Positions 35,194 to 43,862 of a DNA stretch of 64,000 nt are shown here, in pieces. Within the stretch, counting starts at the first letter, position 1; each line of letters opens with the position of its first letter. This DNA comes from CAZPQM01 sp964588995. GTDB lineage: Bacteria > Pseudomonadota > Alphaproteobacteria > Rickettsiales > UBA8987. The stretch covers positions 206,632-270,631 of the forward strand of contig CAZPQM010000001.1 of assembly GCA_964588995.1 (NCBI GenBank). Reading direction: 5' to 3'. The position numbers and the translations under genes are program-made. The notes under the pieces were generated by a model. It saw nothing but the letters and a program-made list of their open reading frames with translations, was not told where the DNA came from and ran no database searches.

Positions 35194-36057
35194 TCAGAAA
35201 TGCGTCCAGACAGCCAACTGAAACCCACCGCCGGCACCTGTGTTTTCACCGTTGATATGCACAAAACCTCCTGCCTGCAGGGAATAACGATCGTTTAGTG
35301 TACGTACCATTGAGAGCGATATTTTGTCCAGATCAAAATCGGTTGAATTGACAAGTTGCAGGCTGGATGTGCCACCTCCATCTATTGCTCGTACGGACTG
35401 CCACTCCGTCAGCACCAACCACCCCGGATATGGTCGTATGCCCACGGCAGCATCCAAACGCCATTCATCAGCAGGAGCTTCCGTGCGAACCCGGTAGGCC
35501 TGTTCAATATTGACATAATGGTAACGCTCCAGCCACGAAAAACTATGACCGTAAAGCAGCCTAAGCTCATAATCAATCTGAGCATTCCCTGCATTCGGCT
35601 GATCATCTACATCGTACAGTCCCGGCAACTTAATCATCGGCTGAACGGATAAAATACCGTTATCACCGCGCCATAGCGCATAGCGTGCAAACCACTCATG
35701 ATCGGCCAATGCATTGGTGACGTTCGCGTTGCCATTATTCTCCTGACGCAAATGTTGAAAACGCAGGCTGGCACCAATGGTCCAACTGGAATTAAGGCCA
35801 TACTGAATAAAGGGATTATACTCTAGCTTACCAAAATCTTCCTGAGGACGGCGCTCCCCTGTCTCATCAAAGAACTCTGAAGTGGTATAATAAAACAGGT
35901 TGTGTATGACCTGCGTTTTACCCGCTTCCTGAAGCCAGGCAGCTGACTTAGCCTGCAAAGGGCCTAATAAGTAGATAACTCCGAGTAATAACAGTATAGC
36001 AGGTTTCAAGGGCCCTCCACCACTTTGAGGTAGCATAGACGATAAACGAAAACGCAC
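35194..36057 (-). CDS. Predicted outer-membrane beta-barrel protein
   Basis: A 287-residue protein with a signal peptide (hydrophobic LKPAILLLLGVIYLLGPL, then QAKSAA). The mature part has alternating aromatic/polar strands (TIGASLRFQHL, LSLSMV-like and SLQAGGFVHI segments) and ends in WTHF, a terminal aromatic as required by the BAM machinery. It fits an outer-membrane barrel of about 12 strands. It lies 3 nt upstream of the glycosyltransferase, suggesting a role in exporting or anchoring its polysaccharide. An alternative start is the Met at residue 8. Confidence 0.7.
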   Translation of the reverse strand: MRFRLSSMLPQSGGGPLKPAILLLLGVIYLLGPLQAKSAAWLQEAGKTQVIHNLFYYTTSEFFDETGERRPQEDFGKLEYNPFIQYGLNSSWTIGASLRFQHLRQENNGNANVTNALADHEWFARYALWRGDNGILSVQPMIKLPGLYDVDDQPNAGNAQIDYELRLLYGHSFSWLERYHYVNIEQAYRVRTEAPADEWRLDAAVGIRPYPGWLVLTEWQSVRAIDGGGTSSLQLVNSTDFDLDKISLSMVRTLNDRYSLQAGGFVHINGENTGAGGGFQLAVWTHF

Positions 36058-36101
36058 AAAAATTAAGCGCCTAATGCGTTCGAAATAGAAAGAGTAGTAG
36101 C

Positions 36102-36584
36102 CTAGTGAAATTTTGTACCGGCCTCGTTGATCGCATCTTCCAAAATAGCATCTGCACGCTTTTTATGCAGATGATCAAGAATTAGCTCACGAGCAGTTTT
36201 CATCGTAACCTCTACAGCATTCTCGCGGATATCCTGACTGGCACGCGCCTCCGCCTGTTCTATCTTTTGTAAAGCCAAGTCGGTGCGGCGGTGGAAATCC
36301 TCCTCCATTTGACGCCGCGCAGCGCGGATAATGCGATCTGATTCGGACTTTGCATGCTCTATCATCTGCTCTGATTCTTCTAGCGCCTGCTTTTGCTTAC
36401 GCTGATAAGACGCCAGCATCGCCTGGGCTTCTTCCCTCAGTTGAACCGCTTCATCCAGCTCTTGTTGAATACGCTGCGCACGCTTATCCAAGGAAGCACC
36501 CAATACGCGCCCTAAAGGCTTGGCAATAAGTGCCACAAAAATTACGGTGGAAACAAGTATCCAAAATTTCGGTCCGAATTCCAT
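36102..36584 (-). CDS. atpF: ATP synthase Fo subunit b
   Basis: Part of the peripheral stalk that holds F1 to the membrane. The 160-residue protein has one N-terminal membrane helix (FWILVSTVIFVALIAKPLG) followed by a long charged coiled coil (QRIQQELDEAVQLREEAQAM). It is the last gene of the atpI-B-E-F'-F cluster; the F1 genes are not in the window. Confidence 0.94.
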   Translation of the reverse strand: MEFGPKFWILVSTVIFVALIAKPLGRVLGASLDKRAQRIQQELDEAVQLREEAQAMLASYQRKQKQALEESEQMIEHAKSESDRIIRAARRQMEEDFHRRTDLALQKIEQAEARASQDIRENAVEVTMKTARELILDHLHKKRADAILEDAINEAGTKFH

Positions 36585-36594
36585 AGCTACCTAC

Positions 36595-37089
36595 TTACGC
36601 CACTTTACGCGACAAATTACCTTTCACTTTCCGTTTGGACTCCGTCTCGCTCACCTCTATGCCGGCAACTCGCTTCACAATCAGCTGAGATAGTTCAATG
36701 GAAAGCTCTTCCACCTTCTGCGCAGCCTCTTCTTTAGCGCCTTGCATTTTCTTATCTGCATCCGCTAACTGCTTGGCAATTTTAGCATCCAGATCCTTAC
36801 GTCGCGCTTCAGTCTGTGCTTCAGAATCAGCCAACGCTTTATTAATAAGACTATTAGCTTCCTCACGTGCCTCTCGCATCGAAGCCTCATAGGCTTTTTC
36901 GATATCTTCCACTTCCTGAGTTAACCGATCCGCTTCGTCAAGGTCGTTACTGATCTTCTCCTTACGATTCTGCAAAATACCGGCCACACGCGGCAAAGCA
37001 AGTCGCGACATCAGCAAATAAAGCAGTATAAAAAAGACAGAAAGCCAGAATATCTGCGACGCAAAACTGCTGGGATCTAACTGAGGCAT
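36595..37089 (-). CDS. atpF': ATP synthase Fo subunit b'
   Basis: The second, diverged stalk subunit found in alphaproteobacteria and photosynthetic bacteria, forming a heterodimer with b. The 164-residue protein has an N-terminal helix (SQIFWLSVFFILLYLLMSRL) and a coiled coil (LPRVAGILQNRKEKISNDLD onward). It lies between atpE and atpF with 10 and 18 nt spacers. Confidence 0.93.
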   Translation of the reverse strand: MPQLDPSSFASQIFWLSVFFILLYLLMSRLALPRVAGILQNRKEKISNDLDEADRLTQEVEDIEKAYEASMREAREEANSLINKALADSEAQTEARRKDLDAKIAKQLADADKKMQGAKEEAAQKVEELSIELSQLIVKRVAGIEVSETESKRKVKGNLSRKVA

Positions 37090-37107
37090 ACCTACCTGCT
37101 AAAGCTT

Positions 37108-37335
37108 CTATACGGCGTACATTAACAGGATAGCGACCACGAAAGAGAAAATCCCCAGCGCTTCGGCCATAGCGGCACCGATAATCGCGTTCTTAAACAG
37201 TTTCGGCTCAACAGACGGATTACGCGCGACACCACTTACCAGCGCAGCAAAGATATTGCCTACTCCGATAGCCGCTCCGATCATACCAAAACAGGCGATA
37301 CCGGCTCCGATAAATTTTAAGACTTCAAGTTCCAT
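37108..37335 (-). CDS. atpE: ATP synthase Fo subunit c
   Basis: Forms the proton-driven rotor ring. The 75-residue hairpin has helix 1 (FGMIGAAIGVGNIFAALVSG), the polar loop RNPS and helix 2 with the proton-carrying carboxylate Glu58 (AMAEALGIFSFV). The flanks of Glu58 look like a proton, not sodium, type, though this is not certain from sequence alone. Confidence 0.97.
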   Translation of the reverse strand: MELEVLKFIGAGIACFGMIGAAIGVGNIFAALVSGVARNPSVEPKLFKNAIIGAAMAEALGIFSFVVAILLMYAV

Positions 37336-37374
37336 ATGATTTCCCCTTTAGTTATATGGTTAATAGATAATCAA

Positions 37375-38112
37375 TTAATGCATGTGCAGTGCATCATTCA
37401 GATACACGCAAGTAAGAATCGTGAAAATATACGCCTGCAAAATAGCAACGAAAATCTCAAACCCGACGAGCAGCGTCATAAACGCGAGCGGCAAGACACC
37501 GAAAATACTCATCGTGCCGACAAACCCTGCCATCACTTTAATGAGGACGTGCCCTGCGGTCATATTGGCAGCCAGACGAATCGAGAGCGTAGCTGGCCGG
37601 GTTAGATAGGAGAAGATTTCAATCAGCACAATCAGCCAGCCTACGGAATACATGGCGCCTTTTGACAGCCCCTGCGGCACGAAAAAGTGCAGAAAATGCA
37701 ACCCATGCTTCATGAAACCGATAGCCGTCACTCCGAGAAAGATAAAGAGTGCAATTGCAAACGTCACCACAATATGGCTGGTCACAGTGAAACTATAAGG
37801 CACCATACCGATCAGGTTGGCAAACAAGACAAACATGAATAACGTAAAGATGAACGGAAAATACTTACGTCCGTCTGCCCCGACCGTGTCACGTACGGTA
37901 CTCGCAATAAACTCATAGGATAATTCCACCATCGACTGAAAACGCCCGGGTACTAAAGCATGCTTGCGCGCACCTAACACCATGAACGCCGTCACTCCCA
38001 AAATAGCAAACAACATAAATAGCGATGCATTAGTGAAGCTGAGATCAAGTCCGCCCGGTGTAAAGGGGATAATCGGCTTTACCTGAAATTGGGTCAACGG
38101 ATTTTCAGCCAT
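37375..38112 (-). CDS. atpB: ATP synthase Fo subunit a
   Basis: The stator subunit that provides the proton half-channels. The 245-residue protein has five to six membrane helices; the essential Arg lies in TLSIRLAANMTAGHVLIKV, and FANLIGMVPYSFTVTSHIVV and FVAILQAYIFTILTCVYLND are typical. The start codon overlaps the atpI stop (TAATG), so translation is coupled. Confidence 0.97.
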   Translation of the reverse strand: MAENPLTQFQVKPIIPFTPGGLDLSFTNASLFMLFAILGVTAFMVLGARKHALVPGRFQSMVELSYEFIASTVRDTVGADGRKYFPFIFTLFMFVLFANLIGMVPYSFTVTSHIVVTFAIALFIFLGVTAIGFMKHGLHFLHFFVPQGLSKGAMYSVGWLIVLIEIFSYLTRPATLSIRLAANMTAGHVLIKVMAGFVGTMSIFGVLPLAFMTLLVGFEIFVAILQAYIFTILTCVYLNDALHMH

Positions 38113-38420
38113 TATTCGTCACTATCCTTCGGTGGAGCTTCGTCAAATTTCGTGGCTGCTTTATAAATATTATACACGCCCGCTGCAAGCCCTAAAAATA
38201 AACAAAGGATAAAAAATAACGGCATAGTGCCCAGCCAACCATCAATATGGTAGCCGATAAAGGCACCTACCAGCGTGCCAACTACCATCTCGATACTCAT
38301 ACGCGTAGCATCAAGCGGCACCTCCTGCAGTTCCGGATGCTGTTTTTCATGCGCTGTGTCGATGCGAGTTTTTAGCTTTTTAAGCTCATCCTCAAACGAC
38401 GGGTCATTCTCCTCGGGCAT
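38112..38420 (-). CDS. atpI: ATP synthase accessory protein AtpI
   Basis: A small membrane protein that assists assembly of the c ring. The 102-residue protein has a charged N-terminus (FEDELKKLKTRIDTA) and two helices (MVVGTLVGAFIGYHIDGWLG and FFILCLFLGLAAGVYNIYKA), matching the alphaproteobacterial AtpI/AtpR pattern. The start MPEENDPSFE overlaps the end of the upstream DsbA-like gene by 17 nt. An in-frame extension to 38495 is probably untranslated. Confidence 0.9.
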   Translation of the reverse strand: MPEENDPSFEDELKKLKTRIDTAHEKQHPELQEVPLDATRMSIEMVVGTLVGAFIGYHIDGWLGTMPLFFILCLFLGLAAGVYNIYKAATKFDEAPPKDSDE

Positions 38421-39093
38421 CGCCGTCTCGTATGGCCTTAACGCGTTCAACAATGTCATTACCGATAGAAGGACCGAAAGGGATGGCTTCATCATTAATG
38501 AAAAAACTGGGTACCGCAGTGATCTGCTTATTATTCACCGCATCAGATACCTGCTCACGAATTTCCGCTTGCGCATCCTTGTTTTGAATACAAATCGTAA
38601 ATAATTCATCGTCGACCCCATGATCGGCAGCTATCTCCATCAAAACATCGTTCGCCTGTTCTTGCAGTGCCTTTAAGCGCTCAATTTCCGCCTGATTATT
38701 CTCCATCATCAAAGGCTGAACGTGCTCAACTCGGAGGGAATCAGGCGCCCATTGCTTTTTTTGATTAAGTAGATCATTTACCAACGCCAACTTGTCGGAA
38801 CTGTCCTCAACACAACTTACTAACATTGCTGCAGCAATATCACGCTTACTCGTGGGGTACGGCTTCATTGTGTACTGCATCACACCTTTATCAATATAAT
38901 AGGCCTTCAAGCCGGGGAAAATTTTGTTGTGAAATTCAGCACAGCCTTCGCAGGTAAACGATACATACTCCGTAAGCTTAACAATCGCATCATCTTCACC
39001 CAAGGTTATATTGATCGAGCTATTCGAAGCTTTTGCCTTCACGCCAAGAGCCAGCAACACGATTAGAGAAAATGCAATACACCGCGTAAGCAT
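38404..39093 (-). CDS. DsbA-like thiol-disulfide protein, second copy
   Basis: A 229-residue exported thioredoxin-fold protein (signal MLTRCIAFSLIVLLALGVKAKA). The active site is CEGC (in VSFTCEGCAEFH), an unusual CxxC pair, and the cis-Pro motif is ITAVPSFFIND. It probably oxidises or isomerises periplasmic disulfides. It is 9 nt downstream of a paralogue with a CPAC site, and overlaps atpI, so the pair is embedded in the ATP synthase transcript. Confidence 0.9.
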   Translation of the reverse strand: MLTRCIAFSLIVLLALGVKAKASNSSINITLGEDDAIVKLTEYVSFTCEGCAEFHNKIFPGLKAYYIDKGVMQYTMKPYPTSKRDIAAAMLVSCVEDSSDKLALVNDLLNQKKQWAPDSLRVEHVQPLMMENNQAEIERLKALQEQANDVLMEIAADHGVDDELFTICIQNKDAQAEIREQVSDAVNNKQITAVPSFFINDEAIPFGPSIGNDIVERVKAIRDGDARGE

Positions 39094-39102
39094 GCGAAAA
39101 GA

Positions 39103-39819
39103 CTAATCTTCGGATGATTGGCTGGCATTGGCAAGCAGCGCTTCAACTTTGCGCTTCATTACCTCATCAATATCGGCTGAGTATGGAACCAGTTGTTCAT
39201 TAATAAATATGGCCGGTGTTCCTTTAACATTCAACTCCTTAACAGCAAGCAATTGCATAGCAAGGATCTTATCTTCAACCGCTTTGTCAGTGATACACAA
39301 ATCATAATTTTCATCGGATATGCCACCTATACGAGCTATCGTTTTAATTTTGTTATTAAAGCCTTGTTCGCTTTGCTCATTAGCCCACTCGCCCTGAGAT
39401 TTGAATAAAGCACCTAGAAACAGCTTCTTTCGGTCAGGATTCTCTACGCATTCAACCAATAACGCCGCGCGGAAGGCCGGGGCGTTCAGCGGAAAATGGC
39501 GATAAACAAACTGGACATCACCTGCTTCAATATAATCTTCTAATACCCCTTTATGCACTTTCATATAAAAATTACGGCATGCCGGGCACGAAAGCGAAGC
39601 ATACTCGACGATACGAATGGGCGCACCTTCTTCACCATATACAATATCTAACTCAAGATTACGGTTTAGTAGGTTCCCATCCGCAGTGCCCTCTCCATTA
39701 GCTACAGTTTCTACTTCAGTATTTTGCTCTTCACCTTTAGATGAAGCATTCTCATCTGCTGCCATAATGGGCATAGCCGCGATCAGTAAAAATACACTTA
39801 GTAATAAAATCCGTATCAT
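39103..39819 (-). CDS. DsbA-like thiol-disulfide protein, first copy
   Basis: A 238-residue exported protein (signal MIRILLLSVFLLIAAMPIMA) with a Ser/Glu/Asn-rich linker and a DsbA-type thioredoxin domain: VEYASLSCPACRNFYMKV (active site CPAC), FVYRHFPLNAPAFRAALL and GTPAIFINEQLV (cis-Pro). In alphaproteobacteria a DsbA-like gene commonly follows the DUF721 gene, as it does here, 13 nt downstream. Confidence 0.93.
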   Translation of the reverse strand: MIRILLLSVFLLIAAMPIMAADENASSKGEEQNTEVETVANGEGTADGNLLNRNLELDIVYGEEGAPIRIVEYASLSCPACRNFYMKVHKGVLEDYIEAGDVQFVYRHFPLNAPAFRAALLVECVENPDRKKLFLGALFKSQGEWANEQSEQGFNNKIKTIARIGGISDENYDLCITDKAVEDKILAMQLLAVKELNVKGTPAIFINEQLVPYSADIDEVMKRKVEALLANASQSSED

Positions 39820-39832
39820 GACACCCCTGACT

Positions 39833-40282
39833 CTATAAATTCTGTTGTAATCGTTTCAAAGCAGCCTGCAGACTATCATCCTCTATCAAATCAATCAATT
39901 CGTTACTTATAACATTTTGGTTCCGTGTTGTTTTGATCGCAGGTGACGGGCGTGCAGAAATTGGTGCCACTTCATCATATTGGCGAATTTGAATCGAACT
40001 AAACGGCTGCCGCCCTAAATAAAAACCTAACTTTTCCAATAATACACCTTGTTGGTAAGATAGCTTCATAGCATTTGCCGAGGAACATTGCAGTAAGAGG
40101 ATATTACCTTGCTGACGATTCGATAATATCCTGATGGGAACCGCATCGAAGTGAAAATCCGCCATAACGCGATCCCAGATACTAACTACCTCAGCAAGCA
40201 GTTTATCCTGACGTGAGAGGGTTTTTTGCACCAAAGGCTTCAGGCAACTTTCAATAGCTATATATCCCCGGTTTACACGCAC
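39833..40282 (-). CDS. dciA: DUF721/DciA family protein (probable replicative helicase loader)
   Basis: A 149-residue protein with a DUF721 domain: LLAEVVSIWDRVMADF, AVPIRIL, GNILLLQCSSANAMKLSYQQ and LLEKLGFYLGR. DUF721 includes DciA, the ancestral loader or operator of DnaB. The C-terminal third is a low-complexity tail with a final helix (DDSLQAALKRLQQNL). It overlaps the rnhB end by 10 nt. Confidence 0.8.
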   Translation of the reverse strand: MRVNRGYIAIESCLKPLVQKTLSRQDKLLAEVVSIWDRVMADFHFDAVPIRILSNRQQGNILLLQCSSANAMKLSYQQGVLLEKLGFYLGRQPFSSIQIRQYDEVAPISARPSPAIKTTRNQNVISNELIDLIEDDSLQAALKRLQQNL

Positions 40283-40890
40283 AACGCTTCTCTCTTTGCC
40301 AATGCGGCTTTCACGGGTGCAAATGAACGCCGATGATGCTTACAGACGCCATATTGTTTTATGCCCGCCAAATGCGCTTTGGTCCCATAGCCTGCATTCG
40401 TATCCCAACCATAATATGGAAACTCTTCATGGTGTTGCAGCATTAGACGATCCCGCCAAACCTTAGCTAAAATGGACGCTGCCGCAATGGACATACACAG
40501 GCCGTCTCCGCCTGTAAGGGTTTGTTGTTTATGAGAAACGTCTAATGACTGATTTCCATCTACCAGTACAAATGCCTCTGGAATATTCAAACCGTCAACG
40601 GCTTTAGCCATCGCTCGTTTGGTCGCTTGTAAAATATTGATACTATCAATTTCTTCGACTTCCGCTGACGCTATGTTATAGCTGACATTTTCCTGCAACC
40701 ACTCGGAAAAGCGTTCGCGCTGCGCCGAGGTCAGTCGTTTTGAGTCATTTAGAGAAGGGCACGAATACCAACAGCCTTGAGGAATATATACTGCCGCCGC
40801 AACAACGGGCCCAGCCAATGGACCACGCCCAACTTCGTCTACGCCAACAACTTGCTCTGCAATTGCCATTTCATAGCGAAAATCCAGCAC
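40273..40890 (-). CDS. rnhB: Ribonuclease HII
   Basis: Removes ribonucleotides from DNA and cuts RNA-DNA hybrids. The 205-residue protein has VVGVDEVGRGPLAGPVVAAA (catalytic Asp18 and Glu19), LNDSKRLTSAQRE, VDGNQ, GDGLCMSIAAASILAKVWRD and GYGTKAHLAGIKQYG. It is 21 nt downstream of the Sel1 gene and overlaps dciA. Confidence 0.96.
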   Translation of the reverse strand: MLDFRYEMAIAEQVVGVDEVGRGPLAGPVVAAAVYIPQGCWYSCPSLNDSKRLTSAQRERFSEWLQENVSYNIASAEVEEIDSINILQATKRAMAKAVDGLNIPEAFVLVDGNQSLDVSHKQQTLTGGDGLCMSIAAASILAKVWRDRLMLQHHEEFPYYGWDTNAGYGTKAHLAGIKQYGVCKHHRRSFAPVKAALAKREALCV

Positions 40891-40911
40891 GAAATCACCT
40901 TGTCACAAATA

Positions 40912-41994
40912 TTAACGTTGTCTTCGCTGTAGTTTGGCCGAGCGGCTAAACCACTCCCTAGCTTGCGCCAAATCCTGATCTTTTCCATATCCATAATAAT
41001 AAATATTTCCAACGTTCCAAGCCCCTTCGGCATTACCAAGCTCGGCTGCTGACTTGAACCAGTTAAATGCCTTTTCATAATCTTTTTTTACCCCATATCC
41101 GTTTAAGTAGAGATAAGCCAGATTGGTCATTGCTTGGGCATGGTCCTGACGAGCCGCGGCGAGATACCACCCGGCTGATTTTGCATAGTCTCTCTCTATA
41201 CCCCTTCCGGTGTAATATGCATCCCCCAGAAAGAACATTGCTTCGACATTACCTTCCTGCGCTGCTGCACGGAGCCAACGAAACCGCTTTTCCATATCCG
41301 TTTCTACAATACCATACTCCAGATAGATACTCCCCAGCATAGCAGAGACGTATTGTGATACATTGTCATCTTCCGCCAGCTCTTCTAATAAACGATAATG
41401 CCGGATGGCTAGGGTAATATCCGGCTCAACACCAAGGCCGTACTGGTAAAAAATTGCCAACTTTACATGCGCATTAAGCACCCCTTCCCGTGCCGCCTTT
41501 TGGTAATATTCAAATGCTTTTGCATAATTCTGCGCGGTTCCGCCCACATTCTCGAAATAGAGCCCGAGCTCATAAAACACGAGCGGATTCTCCGATTTCT
41601 CGGCCTCTCGGAGATAAGAAAGCGCTAAGGTTGGATCAGGATCGACTCCTTCCGCACCATACAAAAACATATTAGCCAGTGACACCATGGCGGGAACAAA
41701 CCCATTAGCGGCTGACGCTTCATACCACTGCCGTGCTATTTGATAGTCGATATTGACGCCTATACCCTCTTCATACATACGGCCCAACCGGTATTGCGCC
41801 TCCGGTTCGTTTTCTTCTAGAGCATATTGAATACGATCTTGAAGCTCCGATAAAGGATAGGGCTCAAAAGAGTATAAATCTTCCTGAATCAGCTTATCGG
41901 TTGGCAAAAAACCAAAACCATCCGCTTGCGCGTATGCATTAATTGGCATAATCGCATAACATAACGCAACGAATAAACTAACTCGCAGTTTCAC
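40912..41994 (-). CDS. Exported Sel1-repeat protein
   Basis: About 360 residues with a signal peptide (KLRVSLFVALCYAIMPINAYA) and eight or nine Sel1-like repeats such as EAQYRLGRMYEEGIGVNIDY, NVEAMFFLGDAYYTGRGIER and AMTNLAYLYLNGYGVKKDYE. Sel1 proteins act as scaffolds in envelope signalling or cell-wall processes; the partner is unknown. I choose the GTG at 41994 because it gives a clean signal peptide and has GGTGGGGG upstream; an ATG at 42024 would place 10 extra residues ahead of it. It overlaps hemB. Confidence 0.9.
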   Translation of the reverse strand: MKLRVSLFVALCYAIMPINAYAQADGFGFLPTDKLIQEDLYSFEPYPLSELQDRIQYALEENEPEAQYRLGRMYEEGIGVNIDYQIARQWYEASAANGFVPAMVSLANMFLYGAEGVDPDPTLALSYLREAEKSENPLVFYELGLYFENVGGTAQNYAKAFEYYQKAAREGVLNAHVKLAIFYQYGLGVEPDITLAIRHYRLLEELAEDDNVSQYVSAMLGSIYLEYGIVETDMEKRFRWLRAAAQEGNVEAMFFLGDAYYTGRGIERDYAKSAGWYLAAARQDHAQAMTNLAYLYLNGYGVKKDYEKAFNWFKSAAELGNAEGAWNVGNIYYYGYGKDQDLAQAREWFSRSAKLQRRQR

Positions 41995-42976
41995 GCAAAT
42001 ATGCCCCCACCTCTTTCGCACCATAGGTTATTATAGCCCTAGCACCCGCGCGTTTACAAGCGATAAGCGTCTCCAGCATAGCCGGCATATAGTCCAGCCA
42101 GCCTTTTTCATGTGCGGCCATTAGCATTGCATATTCACCGCTGACCTGGTAGCCGATTACCGGCGTTTGAAAGCGGCTTGCGGCCTGATGAATAATATCC
42201 AGATACGCTATCCCCGGTTTGACGATCAGCATATCGGCACCTTCCTGAATATCGAGCTCCATCTCGGCGAGTGCCTCCCCGCCGTTACGAATATCCATCT
42301 GGTATGTGGCCTTGCTGGCTCCCTGCAGGTTACCTTTTGACCCGACGGCTTCCCGGAATGGGCCATAAAAATGCGAAGCATATTTGGCCGCATACGCTAT
42401 AATGCCCACATCCTGCAGCTTTCGTTGATCAAGCGAATAACGTATTGCCGCGACCCGACCATCCATCATATCGGATGGGGCAACATAATCCGCACCCGCT
42501 TCCGCAAGCAGCACGGCCTTCTGCCCTAAATAAGATACCGTTTCATCGTTGGCCACTTTGCCGTCTATCAGCACCCCGTCATGCCCGTGGCTCGTATAGG
42601 GGTCGAGCGCAACATCGCACATGATACCAATACCCGAAATTTCGGATTTTATCGCCCTAATCGCTCGGCACATCAGATTATCGGCATTCAGCGCTTCACT
42701 TCCCATTTCATCCTTTTTGTCCTCTGGTGTGCGGGGAAACAGCATCACTGCTTTGATGCCAAGCTCCTTCGCCTCCTGAATGTGCCGTATCGCTCCTGCA
42801 ATTGAATAGCGATAAATTCCCGGCAGGCTCGTAATTGCCTCCTGTTCCGTCTCTCCATCCTGCAGAAAGACCGGCAATATTAGATCATTCACGGAAAGTT
42901 GATGTTCTGCTACCAGATCACGGATCCAGGCGGCCTGACGGTTACGACGAAAACGTGTAATGGGAAATTGCTGCAT
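41978..42976 (-). CDS. hemB: Delta-aminolevulinic acid dehydratase (porphobilinogen synthase)
   Basis: Condenses two 5-aminolevulinate molecules to porphobilinogen in tetrapyrrole synthesis. The 332-residue protein has RFRRNRQAAWIRDLVAEHQL, VMLFPRTPEDKKDEMGSEAL, CDVALDPYTSHGHDGVL, VAPSDMMDGRVAAIRYSLD, MLIVKPGIAYLDI with the Schiff-base Lys, and YQVSGEYAMLMAAHEKGWLD. The Cys-rich zinc triad of the zinc class is absent (DVALDPYTSHGHDG), indicating the magnesium-dependent class. Confidence 0.97.
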   Translation of the reverse strand: MQQFPITRFRRNRQAAWIRDLVAEHQLSVNDLILPVFLQDGETEQEAITSLPGIYRYSIAGAIRHIQEAKELGIKAVMLFPRTPEDKKDEMGSEALNADNLMCRAIRAIKSEISGIGIMCDVALDPYTSHGHDGVLIDGKVANDETVSYLGQKAVLLAEAGADYVAPSDMMDGRVAAIRYSLDQRKLQDVGIIAYAAKYASHFYGPFREAVGSKGNLQGASKATYQMDIRNGGEALAEMELDIQEGADMLIVKPGIAYLDIIHQAASRFQTPVIGYQVSGEYAMLMAAHEKGWLDYMPAMLETLIACKRAGARAIITYGAKEVGAYLRETAS

Positions 42977-43031
42977 AATGAGTAATATGCAATGATTGGC
43001 GAACGCTTACAACCATTCTGAACATCAGGCA

Positions 43032-43069
43032 TAAAAAAAACCCGCCATATTACTATAGCGGGCCTTTTT
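43032..43069 (-). terminator. Terminator after rpsD
   Basis: Stem CCCGC/GCGGG with flanking A/T pairs. On the minus strand it ends in eight T and lies about 30 nt after the rpsD stop. The plus strand also has five T. Confidence 0.85.
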
Positions 43070-43092
43070 AACATCGACTATCTTTTCAGCTT

Positions 43093-43713
43093 CTAGCGTG
43101 AGTAATATTCGATCACGAGGTTGGTTTCCATTTCAATCGGATAAGGCACTTCATCCGAAGCCGGCACCCGATTATAGGTTACCTTGAAATCCTTTTTGGA
43201 GAGGTCGAGATATTCCGGAACATCGCGCTCCATTTTATCCAAGGCTTCAATAATCTGCGGTATGGCACGGGACTTTTCACGTATTTCCACAACATCTCCA
43301 TCTTTCAGGCGGTAACTCGGAATATTTACTGTTTTGCCATTTACCTTCACATGTTTGTGACCGACGAGCTGGCGCGCGGCAAACACGGTGGCAACAAAAT
43401 TGGCCCGGTAACATACGATATCCAAACGACGTTCGAGTAAACCAATCAGATTCTCCCCGGTATCGCCTTTCATGTTGGCTGCTTCTTTAAAGATACGGCG
43501 GAATTGCTTTTCGGAGATATTACCATAATATCCTTTGAGCAACTGCTTAGCACGCAGCTGCGTACCAAAGTCCGATGGCATACGACGTCTCCCGGTAGGT
43601 CCGTGCTGACCTGGGACGTAGTTTTTTGTGTTATACGGGTCCTTATCGCGACCCCACAGATTGACACCGTAGCGGCGGCTAATCTTATACTTTGCGGCAT
43701 GACGTTTTGTCAT
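43093..43713 (-). CDS. rpsD: 30S ribosomal protein S4
   Basis: Primary 16S rRNA-binding protein and translational regulator. The 206-residue protein starts MTKRHAAKYKISRRYGVNLW and carries the S4 RNA-binding domain (LERRLDIVCYRANFVATVFA, ARQLVGHKHVKVNGKTVNIP). AAAGGA precedes the ATG. It has its own strong promoter and a terminator, so it is a single-gene unit. Confidence 0.98.
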   Translation of the reverse strand: MTKRHAAKYKISRRYGVNLWGRDKDPYNTKNYVPGQHGPTGRRRMPSDFGTQLRAKQLLKGYYGNISEKQFRRIFKEAANMKGDTGENLIGLLERRLDIVCYRANFVATVFAARQLVGHKHVKVNGKTVNIPSYRLKDGDVVEIREKSRAIPQIIEALDKMERDVPEYLDLSKKDFKVTYNRVPASDEVPYPIEMETNLVIEYYSR

Positions 43714-43833
43714 AATCTTAGTCCTTTCGTTGCTCGCAGCGCCTTTATTGGCTAAACGTTATGGGCGGATTTAGTGGCAGGATTACCATACCGACGAACG
43801 TTCCAAGACTAGGCTTGGTCTGGAGAAGTGTGG

Positions 43834-43862
43834 TTTATAACGCGCAAAACGCTTAACGTCAA
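43834..43862 (-). promoter_or_regulatory. Promoter of rpsD
   Basis: On the minus strand TTGACG (43857-43862) is followed by a 17 bp spacer and TATAAA (43834-43839), about 120 nt before the rpsD start. The -35 box overlaps the trmJ stop codon, so promoter and upstream gene end share bases. The long leader could host S4 autoregulation. Confidence 0.75.
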
